A stretch of 64,000 bases of DNA from Kitasatospora atroaurantiaca (lineage in GTDB: Bacteria > Actinomycetota > Actinomycetes > Streptomycetales > Streptomycetaceae). The notes under the pieces were generated by a model. That model saw only the letters and a list, made by a program, of their open reading frames with translations. It ran no database searches and had not been told where the DNA came from. Shown one piece after another: positions 56,547 through 64,000 of this stretch (the stretch's first letter is position 1; every line of letters starts with the position of its first letter). The stretch covers positions 6,510,001 to 6,574,000 of the forward strand of contig NZ_VIVR01000001.1 in assembly GCF_007828955.1 (NCBI RefSeq), written 5' to 3'. The position numbers and the translations under genes were made by a program.

Positions 56547-58313
56547 GTGGCAGCCCACGATGACGACTACAACCGCAACGCCGGCCGGCCCGCTCGTGGT
56601 TCCGACGAGGCCGCAGAGGTCTCGTACCTCGAGCAGGAGATCGCCGTCCTGCGCCGCAAGCTCGCCGACTCGCCGCGCAACTCGAGAATCCTCGAGGAGC
56701 GCATCGTCGAGCTCCAGACCAATCTGGCCGGAGTCACCGCCCAGAACGAACGGCTCGCCTCCACCCTGCGCGAGGCCCGCGACCAGATCGTGGCCCTCAA
56801 GGAGGAAGTGGACCGGCTCGCCCAGCCCCCCGCCGGATTCGGCACGTTCCTCAGCCAGAACGAGGACGGCACGGCCGACATCTTCACCGGCGGCCGCAAG
56901 CTCCGCGTCAACGTCAGTCCGAGCGTGGACCTCGACGAGCTGCGCCGCGGCCAGGAAGTCATGCTCAACGAGGCCCTCAACATCGTGGACGCGATGGCCT
57001 TCGAGAGCATCGGCGACATCGTCACCCTCAAGGAGGTCCTCGAGGACGGCGAGCGCGCCCTGGTCACCGGGCACGCGGACGAGGAGCGGGTGGTCCGCCT
57101 CGCCGAGCCGCTGCGCGACATCAAGCTCCGCCCGGGGGAGGCCCTCCTGCTGGAGCCCCGCTCCGGCTACGTCTACGAGGTGATCCCCAAGTCGGAGGTC
57201 GAGGAGCTCGTCCTCGAAGAGGTCCCGGACATCGACTACCGGCAGATCGGCGGTCTGCACAACCAGATCGAGCAGATCCGCGACGCGGTCGAGCTCCCGT
57301 ACCTGCACTCCGAGCTGTTCAAGGAGTACGAGCTGCGCCCGCCCAAGGGCGTGCTGCTCTACGGTCCGCCCGGCTGTGGCAAGACGCTCATCGCCAAGGC
57401 GGTCGCCAACTCCCTGGCCAAGAAGGTGGCGGAGGTCACCGGCCGGCCGCAGGGGAAGAGCTACTTCCTGAACATCAAGGGCCCGGAGCTGCTCAACAAG
57501 TACGTGGGCGAGACCGAGCGGCAGATCCGGCTGGTCTTCCAGCGGGCGCGGGAGAAGGCGAGCGAGGGCACGCCCGTCATCGTCTTCTTCGACGAGATGG
57601 AGTCGCTCTTCCGCACCCGTGGCTCGGGCGTCAGCTCGGACGTGGAGAACACCATCGTCCCGCAGCTGCTGGCCGAGATCGACGGTGTGGAGGGCCTCGA
57701 GAACGTCATCGTGATCGGTGCCTCGAACCGCGAGGACATGATCGACCCGGCGATCCTGCGGCCCGGCCGCCTGGACGTCAAGATCAAGATCGAGCGTCCG
57801 GACGCCGAGGCGGCCAAGGACATCTTCTCGAAGTACCTCAAGGACTCGCTGCCGTTCCACCCGGACGACCTCAAGGAGCACGACGGCTCCGTCGGGGCCA
57901 CGGTGGCCGCGATGATCCAGGCGGTCGTCGAGCGGATGTACACCGAGACCGAGGAGAACCGTTTCCTGGAGGTCACCTACGCCAACGGTGACAAGGAAGT
58001 CCTGTACTTCAAGGACTTCAACTCCGGCGCGATGATCCAGAACATCGTGGACCGGGCGAAGAAGATGGCCATCAAGGACTTCCTCGACCACGGTCAGCGC
58101 GGTCTTCGCGTCTCCCACCTGCTCGCCGCCTGCGTGGACGAGTTCAAGGAGAACGAGGACCTGCCGAACACCACCAACCCGGACGACTGGGCCCGGATCT
58201 CCGGAAAGAAGGGCGAGCGGATCGTCTTCATCCGCACCCTCGTCACCGGAAAGCAGGGCGCCGAGTCCGGCCGCTCCATCGACACTGTCGCCAACACGGG
58301 GCAGTACCTGTAG
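56547..58313 (+). CDS. arc: Proteasome-activating AAA ATPase (Arc/Mpa)
   Basis: 588 aa. An N-terminal coiled coil (about 24-75, [17 protein letters not shown]) binds Pup. Two OB folds follow (about 95-230), then the AAA module with Walker A GPPGCGKT (273-280), Walker B IVFFDEME and the arginine-finger region ILRPGRLD. It ends in GQYL, the proteasome-docking C-terminal motif. It unfolds pupylated proteins and threads them into the 20S core. The GTG at 56547 lies 8 bp after GGAGGAGG. A perfect hairpin separates it from dop. Confidence 0.96.
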   Translation: MAAHDDDYNRNAGRPARGSDEAAEVSYLEQEIAVLRRKLADSPRNSRILEERIVELQTNLAGVTAQNERLASTLREARDQIVALKEEVDRLAQPPAGFGTFLSQNEDGTADIFTGGRKLRVNVSPSVDLDELRRGQEVMLNEALNIVDAMAFESIGDIVTLKEVLEDGERALVTGHADEERVVRLAEPLRDIKLRPGEALLLEPRSGYVYEVIPKSEVEELVLEEVPDIDYRQIGGLHNQIEQIRDAVELPYLHSELFKEYELRPPKGVLLYGPPGCGKTLIAKAVANSLAKKVAEVTGRPQGKSYFLNIKGPELLNKYVGETERQIRLVFQRAREKASEGTPVIVFFDEMESLFRTRGSGVSSDVENTIVPQLLAEIDGVEGLENVIVIGASNREDMIDPAILRPGRLDVKIKIERPDAEAAKDIFSKYLKDSLPFHPDDLKEHDGSVGATVAAMIQAVVERMYTETEENRFLEVTYANGDKEVLYFKDFNSGAMIQNIVDRAKKMAIKDFLDHGQRGLRVSHLLAACVDEFKENEDLPNTTNPDDWARISGKKGERIVFIRTLVTGKQGAESGRSIDTVANTGQYL

Positions 58314-58325
58314 TTCGTCGTACTT

Positions 58326-58369
58326 CACCGTCCGGCTGCGGCGCCCATCGGCCCCGCAGCCGGACGGTG
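58326..58369 (+). terminator. Hairpin between arc and dop
   Basis: 16-bp perfect arms CACCGTCCGGCTGCGG / CCGCAGCCGGACGGTG around a 12-base loop. Confidence 0.75.
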
Positions 58370-58548
58370 TGTCTCGGGAGGCGCTCCGGCGACCGGTCAG
58401 GGGCCGTCGGGGTGGTGCTCTCCCGATTGTCGGTACGGCGATCTAGGCTCGACCCATCGCCGACGGGACGGCCCGGCGGCGTTGGTGATGTAGGCGGTAC
58501 GTCAGTGCTCGGCCCGGTGGGGGCGGAGCGCAGGGCAAGGAGGGCCGC

Positions 58549-60060
58549 ATGACCGTACGGCGCGTGATGGGGATCGAGACCGAGTACGGAATCTCCGTGC
58601 CCGGGCACCCGAACGCCAACGCCATGCTCACCTCGTCCCAGATCGTCAACGCGTACGCGGCGGCGATGCACCGGGCGCGGCGGGCTCGCTGGGACTTCGA
58701 GGAGGAGAATCCGCTGCGCGACGCCCGGGGCTTCGACCTCGCGCGCGACGTCGCGGACGCCAGCCAGCTCACCGACGAGGACATCGGCCTCGCCAACATC
58801 ATCCTCACCAACGGGGCCCGGTTCTACGTGGACCACGCGCACCCCGAGTACAGCTCGCCGGAGGTCACCAACCCGCGCGACGCCGTGCTCTGGGACAAGG
58901 CCGGCGAGCGCGTCATGGCGGAGGCCGCCGCCCGCGCCCTGGAGCTGCCGAACGGGCAGAAGATCAACCTTTACAAGAACAACACCGACAACAAGGGCGC
59001 CTCCTACGGCACCCACGAGAACTACCTGATGAAGCGGGCGACCCCGTTCGCCGACATCGTCCGCCACCTCACCCCGTTCTTCGTCTCCCGCCAGGTGATC
59101 ACCGGCGCCGGCCGGGTCGGCATCGGCCAGGACGGCTCCGCCAACGGCTTCCAGCTCAGTCAGCGCGCCGACTACTTCGAGGTCGAGGTCGGCCTGGAGA
59201 CGACCCTCAAGCGCCCGATCATCAACACCCGCGACGAGCCGCACGCCGACGCCGAGAAGTACCGCCGGCTGCATGTGATCATCGGGGACGCCAACCTCTC
59301 CGAGATCTCCACCTACCTCAAGCTGGGCATGACCTCGCTGGTGCTGGCGATGATCGAGGAGGGCTTCATCGCGGTCGACCTCGCCGTCGACCAGCCCGTC
59401 CGCACCCTGCACCGGGTCTCCCACGACCCAGCGCTCGAGTACCTGATCACGCTGCGCAGCGGCCGGAAACTCACCGCGGTCCAGCTCCAGATGGAGTACT
59501 GCGAGCTGGCCCGCAAGTACGTCGAGGACCGCTACGGGCAGGACGCCGACGACCAGACCGTGGACGTCCTAGCCCGCTGGGAGGACGTCCTGGGCCGCCT
59601 GGAGCGGGATCCGATGAGCCTGTCCAAGCAGCTCGACTGGATCGCCAAGAAGGAGCTCCTGGAGGGCTACCGCCAGCGCGACGGCCTCGACTGGGACAAC
59701 TCCAGGCTGCACCTGGTCGACCTCCAGTACAGCGACGTACGGCTCGACAAGGGCCTGTACAACCGCCTGGTGGCCCGTGGGCGCTTCGAGAGGCTGGTGA
59801 CCGAGGAGGAGGTCGCCAGGGCCGTCGGCAAGCCGCCGGAGGACACCAGGGCGTACTTCCGGGGCCGCTGTCTGGAGCAGTACGCCGAGCACGTCGCGGC
59901 GGCCTCCTGGGACTCGGTCATCTTCGACCTCCCGGGGCGGGACTCGCTGCAGCGGGTCCCCACCCTGGAGCCGCTGCGGGGTACCCGCAACCACGTCAAG
60001 GAACTGCTGGACAGGTGCCGTACGGCCGAGGACCTGGTCCGGGTGCTGTCCGGCGGCTGA
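58549..60060 (+). CDS. dop: Pup deamidase/depupylase Dop
   Basis: 503 aa glutamine-synthetase-like fold. It starts [20 protein letters not shown], carrying the GxETEYG metal motif. The extra Dop loop is represented by [20 protein letters not shown]. Further conserved runs are [20 protein letters not shown] and [18 protein letters not shown]. It converts the C-terminal Gln of Pup to Glu and also removes Pup from substrates. It is required here because the neighbouring Pup ends in GGQ. It shares the fold and many motifs with PafA at the end of the locus. Confidence 0.97.
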   Translation: MTVRRVMGIETEYGISVPGHPNANAMLTSSQIVNAYAAAMHRARRARWDFEEENPLRDARGFDLARDVADASQLTDEDIGLANIILTNGARFYVDHAHPEYSSPEVTNPRDAVLWDKAGERVMAEAAARALELPNGQKINLYKNNTDNKGASYGTHENYLMKRATPFADIVRHLTPFFVSRQVITGAGRVGIGQDGSANGFQLSQRADYFEVEVGLETTLKRPIINTRDEPHADAEKYRRLHVIIGDANLSEISTYLKLGMTSLVLAMIEEGFIAVDLAVDQPVRTLHRVSHDPALEYLITLRSGRKLTAVQLQMEYCELARKYVEDRYGQDADDQTVDVLARWEDVLGRLERDPMSLSKQLDWIAKKELLEGYRQRDGLDWDNSRLHLVDLQYSDVRLDKGLYNRLVARGRFERLVTEEEVARAVGKPPEDTRAYFRGRCLEQYAEHVAAASWDSVIFDLPGRDSLQRVPTLEPLRGTRNHVKELLDRCRTAEDLVRVLSGG

Positions 60061-60094
60061 GACGTCGGGTAACTTTTCGATCACCACGGGTGAA

Positions 60095-60126
60095 CGCTCC
60101 CCGGATGGGAATCATCCGGGGGAGCG
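60095..60126 (+). terminator. Hairpin between dop and pup
   Basis: CGCTCCCCGGATG pairs with CATCCGGGGGAGCG around GGAAT, with one bulged base. Confidence 0.7.
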
Positions 60127-60232
60127 CGGAGCGTTGAAGTAGAACTGGAGGCGATATCCGCCCCCGGTGTATAGGGTCTGAGCAGTAGTGCTAGACCAAG
60201 CCGTGCCAGACGAATCGAGCGGGGTGAGGGAA

Positions 60233-60451
60233 ATGGCGAGCAAGGACACCGGTGGCGGCCAGCAGCGGGCGAACCGCTCCTCCGAGGAGGTCGAGGAGCA
60301 GGCTGCGGAGGCGCAGAACTCCGAGGACCTCAAGGAACGCCAGGAAAAGCTGAGCGATGACGTCGACGCGGTCCTGGACGAAATCGACGACGTTCTCGAG
60401 TCGAATGCCGAAGATTTCGTGCGGCAATTTGTCCAGAAGGGTGGACAGTGA
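60233..60451 (+). CDS. pup: Prokaryotic ubiquitin-like protein Pup
   Basis: 72 aa, hydrophilic and mostly disordered. It starts MASKDTGGGQQRANRSS, has the helix EDLKERQEKLSDDVDAVLDE, and ends FVRQFVQKGGQ. The C-terminal Gln must be deamidated by Dop before PafA can join Pup to substrate lysines. The helix binds the Arc coiled coil. GTGAGGG before the ATG at 60233 supports the start over a longer frame. Confidence 0.97.
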   Translation: MASKDTGGGQQRANRSSEEVEEQAAEAQNSEDLKERQEKLSDDVDAVLDEIDDVLESNAEDFVRQFVQKGGQ

Positions 60452-60481
60452 CCTGGATGTCCGATTCCTGATCGGGCACCG

Positions 60482-60566
60482 CTCGATATCGAGAGTGACT
60501 CGATATCTGACATGACCTGGGTTTCGTTCGCGCGCAATGAGTCGACGCCGACTCGTTGCGCGCGAA
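60482..60566 (+). promoter_or_regulatory. Repeats and a long hairpin between pup and prcB
   Basis: The 12-bp palindrome CTCGATATCGAG (60482-60493) and a second CTCGATATC (60499-60507) are followed by an 18-bp near-perfect hairpin (60527-60544 / 60549-60566, one G-U pair, ACGC loop). No U tract follows. This could separate an abundant pup message from prcBA, or host a regulator. Confidence 0.55.
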
Positions 60567-60656
60567 TGCAGAATCGGATGGTCCGGCATGTGGATCACGG
60601 CCTCGAACCGGGTAGGGTCCGAGGCATCCGCTGTTGATCTACCTGGAAGGAATCGA

Positions 60657-61499
60657 GTGGAAGCCAACACTGGTGGCACCGGGCGTCTACCGGCTGCCTT
60701 CCTGACCCCCGGGTCCTCGTCGTTCATCGACTTCCTGGGCCGGCACTCGCCGGAGCTGATCCCCGGCCGCCGCGGCCTGCCCGAGGGGATGACGATCGAG
60801 GCGCCGCACGGCACCACCATCGTCTCCGCGGTGTTCGACGGCGGTGTGGTGATCGCCGGCGACCGCCGCGCCACCATGGGAAACGTGATCGCCCAGCGGG
60901 ACATCGAGAAGGTCTTCCCGGCCGACGAGTACAGCGCGGTCGGCATCGCCGGCACGGCGGGCCTCGCGGTCGAGATGGTCCGGCTGTTCCAACTGGAGCT
61001 CGAGCACTACGAGAAGATCGAGGGCACCGTCCTCTCCCTGGAGGGCAAGGCCAACCGCCTCACCACGATGATCCGGGGCAACCTCGGGATGGCCATGCAG
61101 GGCCTGGCCGTGGTCCCGATGTTCGCCGGCTACGACCTGGACCTCGGCCGGGGCCGGATCTTCACCTACGACGTCACCGGCGGCCGGTCCGAGGAGCGCG
61201 GCTTCGCGGCCACCGGCTCCGGCTCGGTCTTCGCCCGGGGCTCGATGAAGAAGCTCTACCGCGACGATCTGACGGCCCAGCAGGCCTCCACACTCGTCGT
61301 CCAGGCGCTCTACGACGCCGCCGACGACGACTCGGCGACCGGTGGGCCGGACCTCGCACGGAAGATCTTCCCGATCGTCTCGCTGATCACCGACGAGGGC
61401 TTCCGCCGCCTGTCCGAGCCGGAGGTCTCCGAGATCGCGCACTCGATCACCGACCAGCGCCTGGAGCACCCCAACGGGCCCCAGGCCCCGCTCCTCTAG
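60657..61499 (+). CDS. prcB: 20S proteasome beta subunit
   Basis: 280 aa. A 52-residue propeptide ends ...MTIEAPHG and the mature chain begins with the catalytic Thr53 ([20 protein letters not shown]). D and K of the Ntn-hydrolase site follow in GDRRA and [11 protein letters not shown]. Self-cleavage exposes the Thr. The protein forms the two inner rings with PrcA outside. The GTG at 60657 is 8 bp after GGAAGG. It is cotranscribed with prcA 36 bp downstream. Confidence 0.96.
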   Translation: MEANTGGTGRLPAAFLTPGSSSFIDFLGRHSPELIPGRRGLPEGMTIEAPHGTTIVSAVFDGGVVIAGDRRATMGNVIAQRDIEKVFPADEYSAVGIAGTAGLAVEMVRLFQLELEHYEKIEGTVLSLEGKANRLTTMIRGNLGMAMQGLAVVPMFAGYDLDLGRGRIFTYDVTGGRSEERGFAATGSGSVFARGSMKKLYRDDLTAQQASTLVVQALYDAADDDSATGGPDLARKIFPIVSLITDEGFRRLSEPEVSEIAHSITDQRLEHPNGPQAPLL

Positions 61500-61535
61500 T
61501 CCGCCACACTTCTCACCGGAAGGAGACGACCGCCG

Positions 61536-62324
61536 GTGTCCACACCGTTCTACGTCTCGCCTCAGCAGGCCATGGCGGACCGCGCGGAGTACGCCCGCAA
61601 GGGCATCGCGCGCGGCCGCAGTGTGGTCGTGCTCACCTATGCCGACGGCATCGTCTTCGTCGCCGAGAACACCTCCCGCGCCCTGCACAAGGTCTCCGAG
61701 ATCTACGACAAGATCGCCTTCGCGGCGGTCGGCCGCTACAACGAGTTCGAGAACCTGCGGATCGGCGGCGTCCGCTACGCCGACCTGCGCGGGTACTCCT
61801 ACGACCGGGCCGATGTGACGGCCCGTGGCCTCGCCAACGTCTACGCCCAGACGCTCGGCACGATCTTCTCCTCGGTCGGCGAGAAGCCGTACGAGGTCGA
61901 GCTGATCGTGGCCGAGGTCGGCCGGACGGCCGAGGACGACCAGATCTACCGGCTGACGCCGGACGGTTCGGTGGTCGACGAGAAGAACTCGGTCGTGGTC
62001 GGCGGGAACTCCGACTCCATCGGCAACTACATCGGTCAGCGCCACCGCGCCGGGCTGAGCCTCGCCGAGGCCCTCAAGGTGGCCGTGGACGGCCTCGCCA
62101 GGGACCCGAACGGCGGCACTCCGCGCACCCTGACCCCCGAGCAGCTGGAGGTCGCGGTACTGGACCGCCAGCGCTTCCAGAAGCGCAAGTTCAAGCGTAT
62201 TCTCGGCAGCCAGCTCAGCCGGCTGCTGAGCGGTGACGAATCCGCCGCCACGGACGACACCGAAGAGGCCGCCGCCGAGATCGCGGCCGACATCGACAAG
62301 GATCCGCCGGCCACGGCCGAGTAG
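61536..62324 (+). CDS. prcA: 20S proteasome alpha subunit
   Basis: 262 aa. The alpha N-terminal helix motif [20 protein letters not shown] is followed by the Ntn-hydrolase fold without catalytic Thr. A C-terminal acidic tail ([14 protein letters not shown]) is usual in actinobacteria. It forms the outer rings and the gate that docks the GQYL motif of Arc. GTG start with AAGGAG upstream. A hairpin lies between it and pafA. Confidence 0.95.
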   Translation: MSTPFYVSPQQAMADRAEYARKGIARGRSVVVLTYADGIVFVAENTSRALHKVSEIYDKIAFAAVGRYNEFENLRIGGVRYADLRGYSYDRADVTARGLANVYAQTLGTIFSSVGEKPYEVELIVAEVGRTAEDDQIYRLTPDGSVVDEKNSVVVGGNSDSIGNYIGQRHRAGLSLAEALKVAVDGLARDPNGGTPRTLTPEQLEVAVLDRQRFQKRKFKRILGSQLSRLLSGDESAATDDTEEAAAEIAADIDKDPPATAE

Positions 62325-62332
62325 CCCGGCCG

Positions 62333-62377
62333 CGTGAATCCCGTACGACGGCGACGAGCCGTCGTGCGGGATTCACG
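62333..62377 (+). terminator. Hairpin between prcA and pafA
   Basis: 20-bp arms at 62333-62352 and 62358-62377 with a single G-U mismatch and a GACGA loop. A TTGACA hexamer at 62393-62398 could be the -35 of a separate pafA promoter. Confidence 0.75.
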
Positions 62378-62467
62378 TGCGCCTGCGGTCAATTGACAGC
62401 GCATCGTGATCGGATTGCCATCACCCGAAGGGGTTTCGGATGGCCCCGATAAGAGAAAAGATGCCTC

Positions 62468-63829
62468 ATGGACCGCCGAATTTTCGGGCTGGAGAACGAG
62501 TACGGTGTCACGTGTACGTTCCGGGGACAACGACGTCTGTCTCCGGACGAGGTGGCCAGGTACCTCTTCCGCCGCGTAGTTTCCTGGGGCCGCAGCAGCA
62601 ATGTCTTCCTGCGCAACGGTGCTCGCCTGTACCTCGACGTCGGCTCGCACCCCGAGTACGCAACTCCGGAGTGCGATGACGTCACCGAGCTGGTGACGCA
62701 CGACAAGGCGGGCGAACGCATCCTCGAAGGTCTCCTGGTGGACGCCGAGCGGCGGCTGCACGAGGAGGGCATCGCCGGGGACGTCTACCTCTTCAAGAAC
62801 AACACCGACTCGGCCGGCAACTCCTACGGCTGCCACGAGAACTACCTGGTGGCCCGGCACGGCGAGTTCTCCCGGCTGGCCGACGTCCTGATCCCCTTCC
62901 TGGTGACCCGCCAGCTGATCTGCGGCGCCGGCAAGGTGCTGCAGACGCCGCGCGGCGCGGTCTACTGCGTCAGCCAGCGGGCCGAGCACATCTGGGAGGG
63001 CGTCAGCTCGGCGACCACCCGCTCCCGTCCGATCATCAACACCCGCGACGAGCCGCACGCCGACGCCGAGCGCTACCGCAGGCTGCACGTGATCGTCGGC
63101 GACTCCAACATGTCGGAGACCACCACCCTGCTCAAGGTCGGCGCCACCGACCTGGTGCTGCGCCTGATCGAGGCCGGAGTGGTGATGCGCGACCTCACCC
63201 TGGAGAACCCGATCCGGGCGATCCGCGAGGTCAGCCACGACCTCACCGGCACCCACCAGGTCCGGCTCGCCAACGGCCGGGAGGCCAGCGCGCTGGACAT
63301 CCAGGAGGAGTACTTCACCAAGGCGCTGGACTTCGCCGACCGCAAGGGCATCAACACCGGCACGGTGGCCCGGGTGCTGGACCTCTGGGGCCGCACGCTG
63401 GAGGCGGTGCGGACGGAGGACCTCGCCAGGGTCTCCACCGAGATCGACTGGATCATGAAGTACAAGCTCATCGAGCGCTACCGCGAGAAGCACCAGATGA
63501 GCATGTCCAACCCGCGGATCGCCCAGATCGACCTCGCGTACCACGACATCCACCGCCGGCGCGGGCTCTTCTACCTGCTGCAGAACAAGGGGCAGGCCGC
63601 GCGGGTGACCACGGACCTGAAGACCTTCGAGGCCAAGTCGGTGCCGCCGCAGACCACCCGGGCCCGGCTGCGCGGCGACTTCATCCGCCGCGCGCAGGAG
63701 CAGCGCCGCGACTTCACGGTGGACTGGGTGCACCTGAAGCTGAACGACCAGGCGCAGCGCACGGTGCTGTGCAAGGACCCGTTCCGCTCGGTGGACGAGC
63801 GGGTGGAGAAGCTCATCGCGGGGATGTAG
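62468..63829 (+). CDS. pafA: Pup-protein ligase PafA
   Basis: 453 aa glutamine-synthetase-like ligase. It begins [18 protein letters not shown] (ExEYG metal motif), with [36 protein letters not shown] and [18 protein letters not shown]. It lacks the Dop-type insertion after the first motif, so it is PafA rather than Dop. It activates the C-terminal Glu of deamidated Pup with ATP and joins it to a substrate lysine. Last gene of the Pup-proteasome locus; a strong hairpin follows. Confidence 0.97.
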   Translation: MDRRIFGLENEYGVTCTFRGQRRLSPDEVARYLFRRVVSWGRSSNVFLRNGARLYLDVGSHPEYATPECDDVTELVTHDKAGERILEGLLVDAERRLHEEGIAGDVYLFKNNTDSAGNSYGCHENYLVARHGEFSRLADVLIPFLVTRQLICGAGKVLQTPRGAVYCVSQRAEHIWEGVSSATTRSRPIINTRDEPHADAERYRRLHVIVGDSNMSETTTLLKVGATDLVLRLIEAGVVMRDLTLENPIRAIREVSHDLTGTHQVRLANGREASALDIQEEYFTKALDFADRKGINTGTVARVLDLWGRTLEAVRTEDLARVSTEIDWIMKYKLIERYREKHQMSMSNPRIAQIDLAYHDIHRRRGLFYLLQNKGQAARVTTDLKTFEAKSVPPQTTRARLRGDFIRRAQEQRRDFTVDWVHLKLNDQAQRTVLCKDPFRSVDERVEKLIAGM

Positions 63830-63858
63830 CGGACGCAGGGGTCCTGATGCGGGGCGGT

Positions 63859-63897
63859 AGGGGTGGTGATCGGGCGGATTGTCCGATCACCACCCCT
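63859..63897 (+). terminator. Terminator after pafA
   Basis: 15-bp perfect arms AGGGGTGGTGATCGG / CCGATCACCACCCCT with a 9-base loop, followed by TTC. Confidence 0.85.
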
Positions 63898-63954
63898 TTC
63901 GTTCCTGCTTGTGCCTCCGGCGCGACGGGCGGATCGGGCCATACGCTGGCGGGC

Positions 63955-64000
63955 ATGCGTCGTATCGCCGGATGGCTGGTAGTGCTGCCCATGCTCCTGC
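63955..64000 (+). CDS. Start of an exported protein, cut by the window end
   Basis: MRRIAGWLVVLPMLL: a basic start then a hydrophobic run, as in a signal peptide. In related genomes a secreted FKBP-type prolyl isomerase follows pafA, which is a guess from gene order only; 15 codons are visible. Confidence 0.4.
   Translation, partial: MRRIAGWLVVLPMLL

Noticed and set aside
56415-58328. A minus-strand frame covering arc
   Set aside because: The plus strand encodes a complete proteasomal ATPase; the opposing frame is a composition shadow.

Overview
The window is high-GC actinobacterial DNA. Chaplins, mycothiol biosynthesis (mshC), an F420-type oxidoreductase and a complete Pup-proteasome locus place it in the Streptomycetaceae (Streptomyces or Kitasatospora). 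From about 15.4 kb to the right end the gene order resembles the conserved chromosome core of that family (chaplins, mshC, metH, arc-dop-pup-prcBA-pafA). The left 15 kb looks accessory.

Left, accessory part (1-15.4 kb): the end of a VOC-family protein and a DUF3068 membrane protein come first. They are followed on the minus strand by a two-gene unit that reads as a complete RNA-repair kit. One gene encodes an RNA ligase fused to a P-loop kinase. The other encodes a 953-aa protein joining an MJ1316 RNA-end recognition domain, an EEP phosphatase/nuclease, a 2H phosphoesterase and a pol-beta-type nucleotidyltransferase. The two genes overlap as TGATG. After a mycothiol-type DinB protein comes a surface-glycan-like cluster: ATP-grasp ligase, GT-A-like transferase, flippase, polysaccharide deacetylase, GT4 glycosyltransferase and a FemAB/GNAT protein. 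The cluster ends at the 3' end of a tRNA-Leu(GAG) gene, a usual island boundary, although no integrase or att repeat is visible.

Middle (15.4-31 kb): an M20 peptidase, a short and a sortase-anchored chaplin, a DUF5703 protein, a RecD2-like protein that has lost its ATPase motifs, an aldo/keto reductase, an LLM oxidoreductase and CorA. Then come a histidine phosphatase, DUF3090, the SCO1664 family and mshC, and a PAC2 protein and a secreted SGNH hydrolase.

31-41.5 kb: a LacI-controlled catabolic block. A secreted multi-domain GH87 alpha-1,3-glucanase would cut the polymer outside, a lipoprotein/permease/permease ABC importer would take up the oligosaccharides, and a cytoplasmic GH13 alpha-glucosidase would finish them. 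No ATPase subunit is encoded here.

41.5-56 kb: an alpha/beta hydrolase, a DUF1304-TetR pair with twin operators, a membrane-anchored TIM-barrel-like protein, cobalamin-dependent metH, a HAD phosphatase, an orphan peptide-binding lipoprotein, a NarL-type response regulator behind a RecB-like nuclease, a site-2 protease with CBS domains, TrmI and a small exported protein.

56-64 kb: a ferredoxin divergent from arc (proteasomal ATPase), then dop, pup, prcB, prcA and pafA, which together tag, unfold and degrade proteins. Strong hairpins separate almost every gene in this block. The window ends in the first codons of an exported protein.

Three related 70-90 bp inverted-repeat elements sit in convergent gene gaps (24.2, 43.4 and 55.9 kb).
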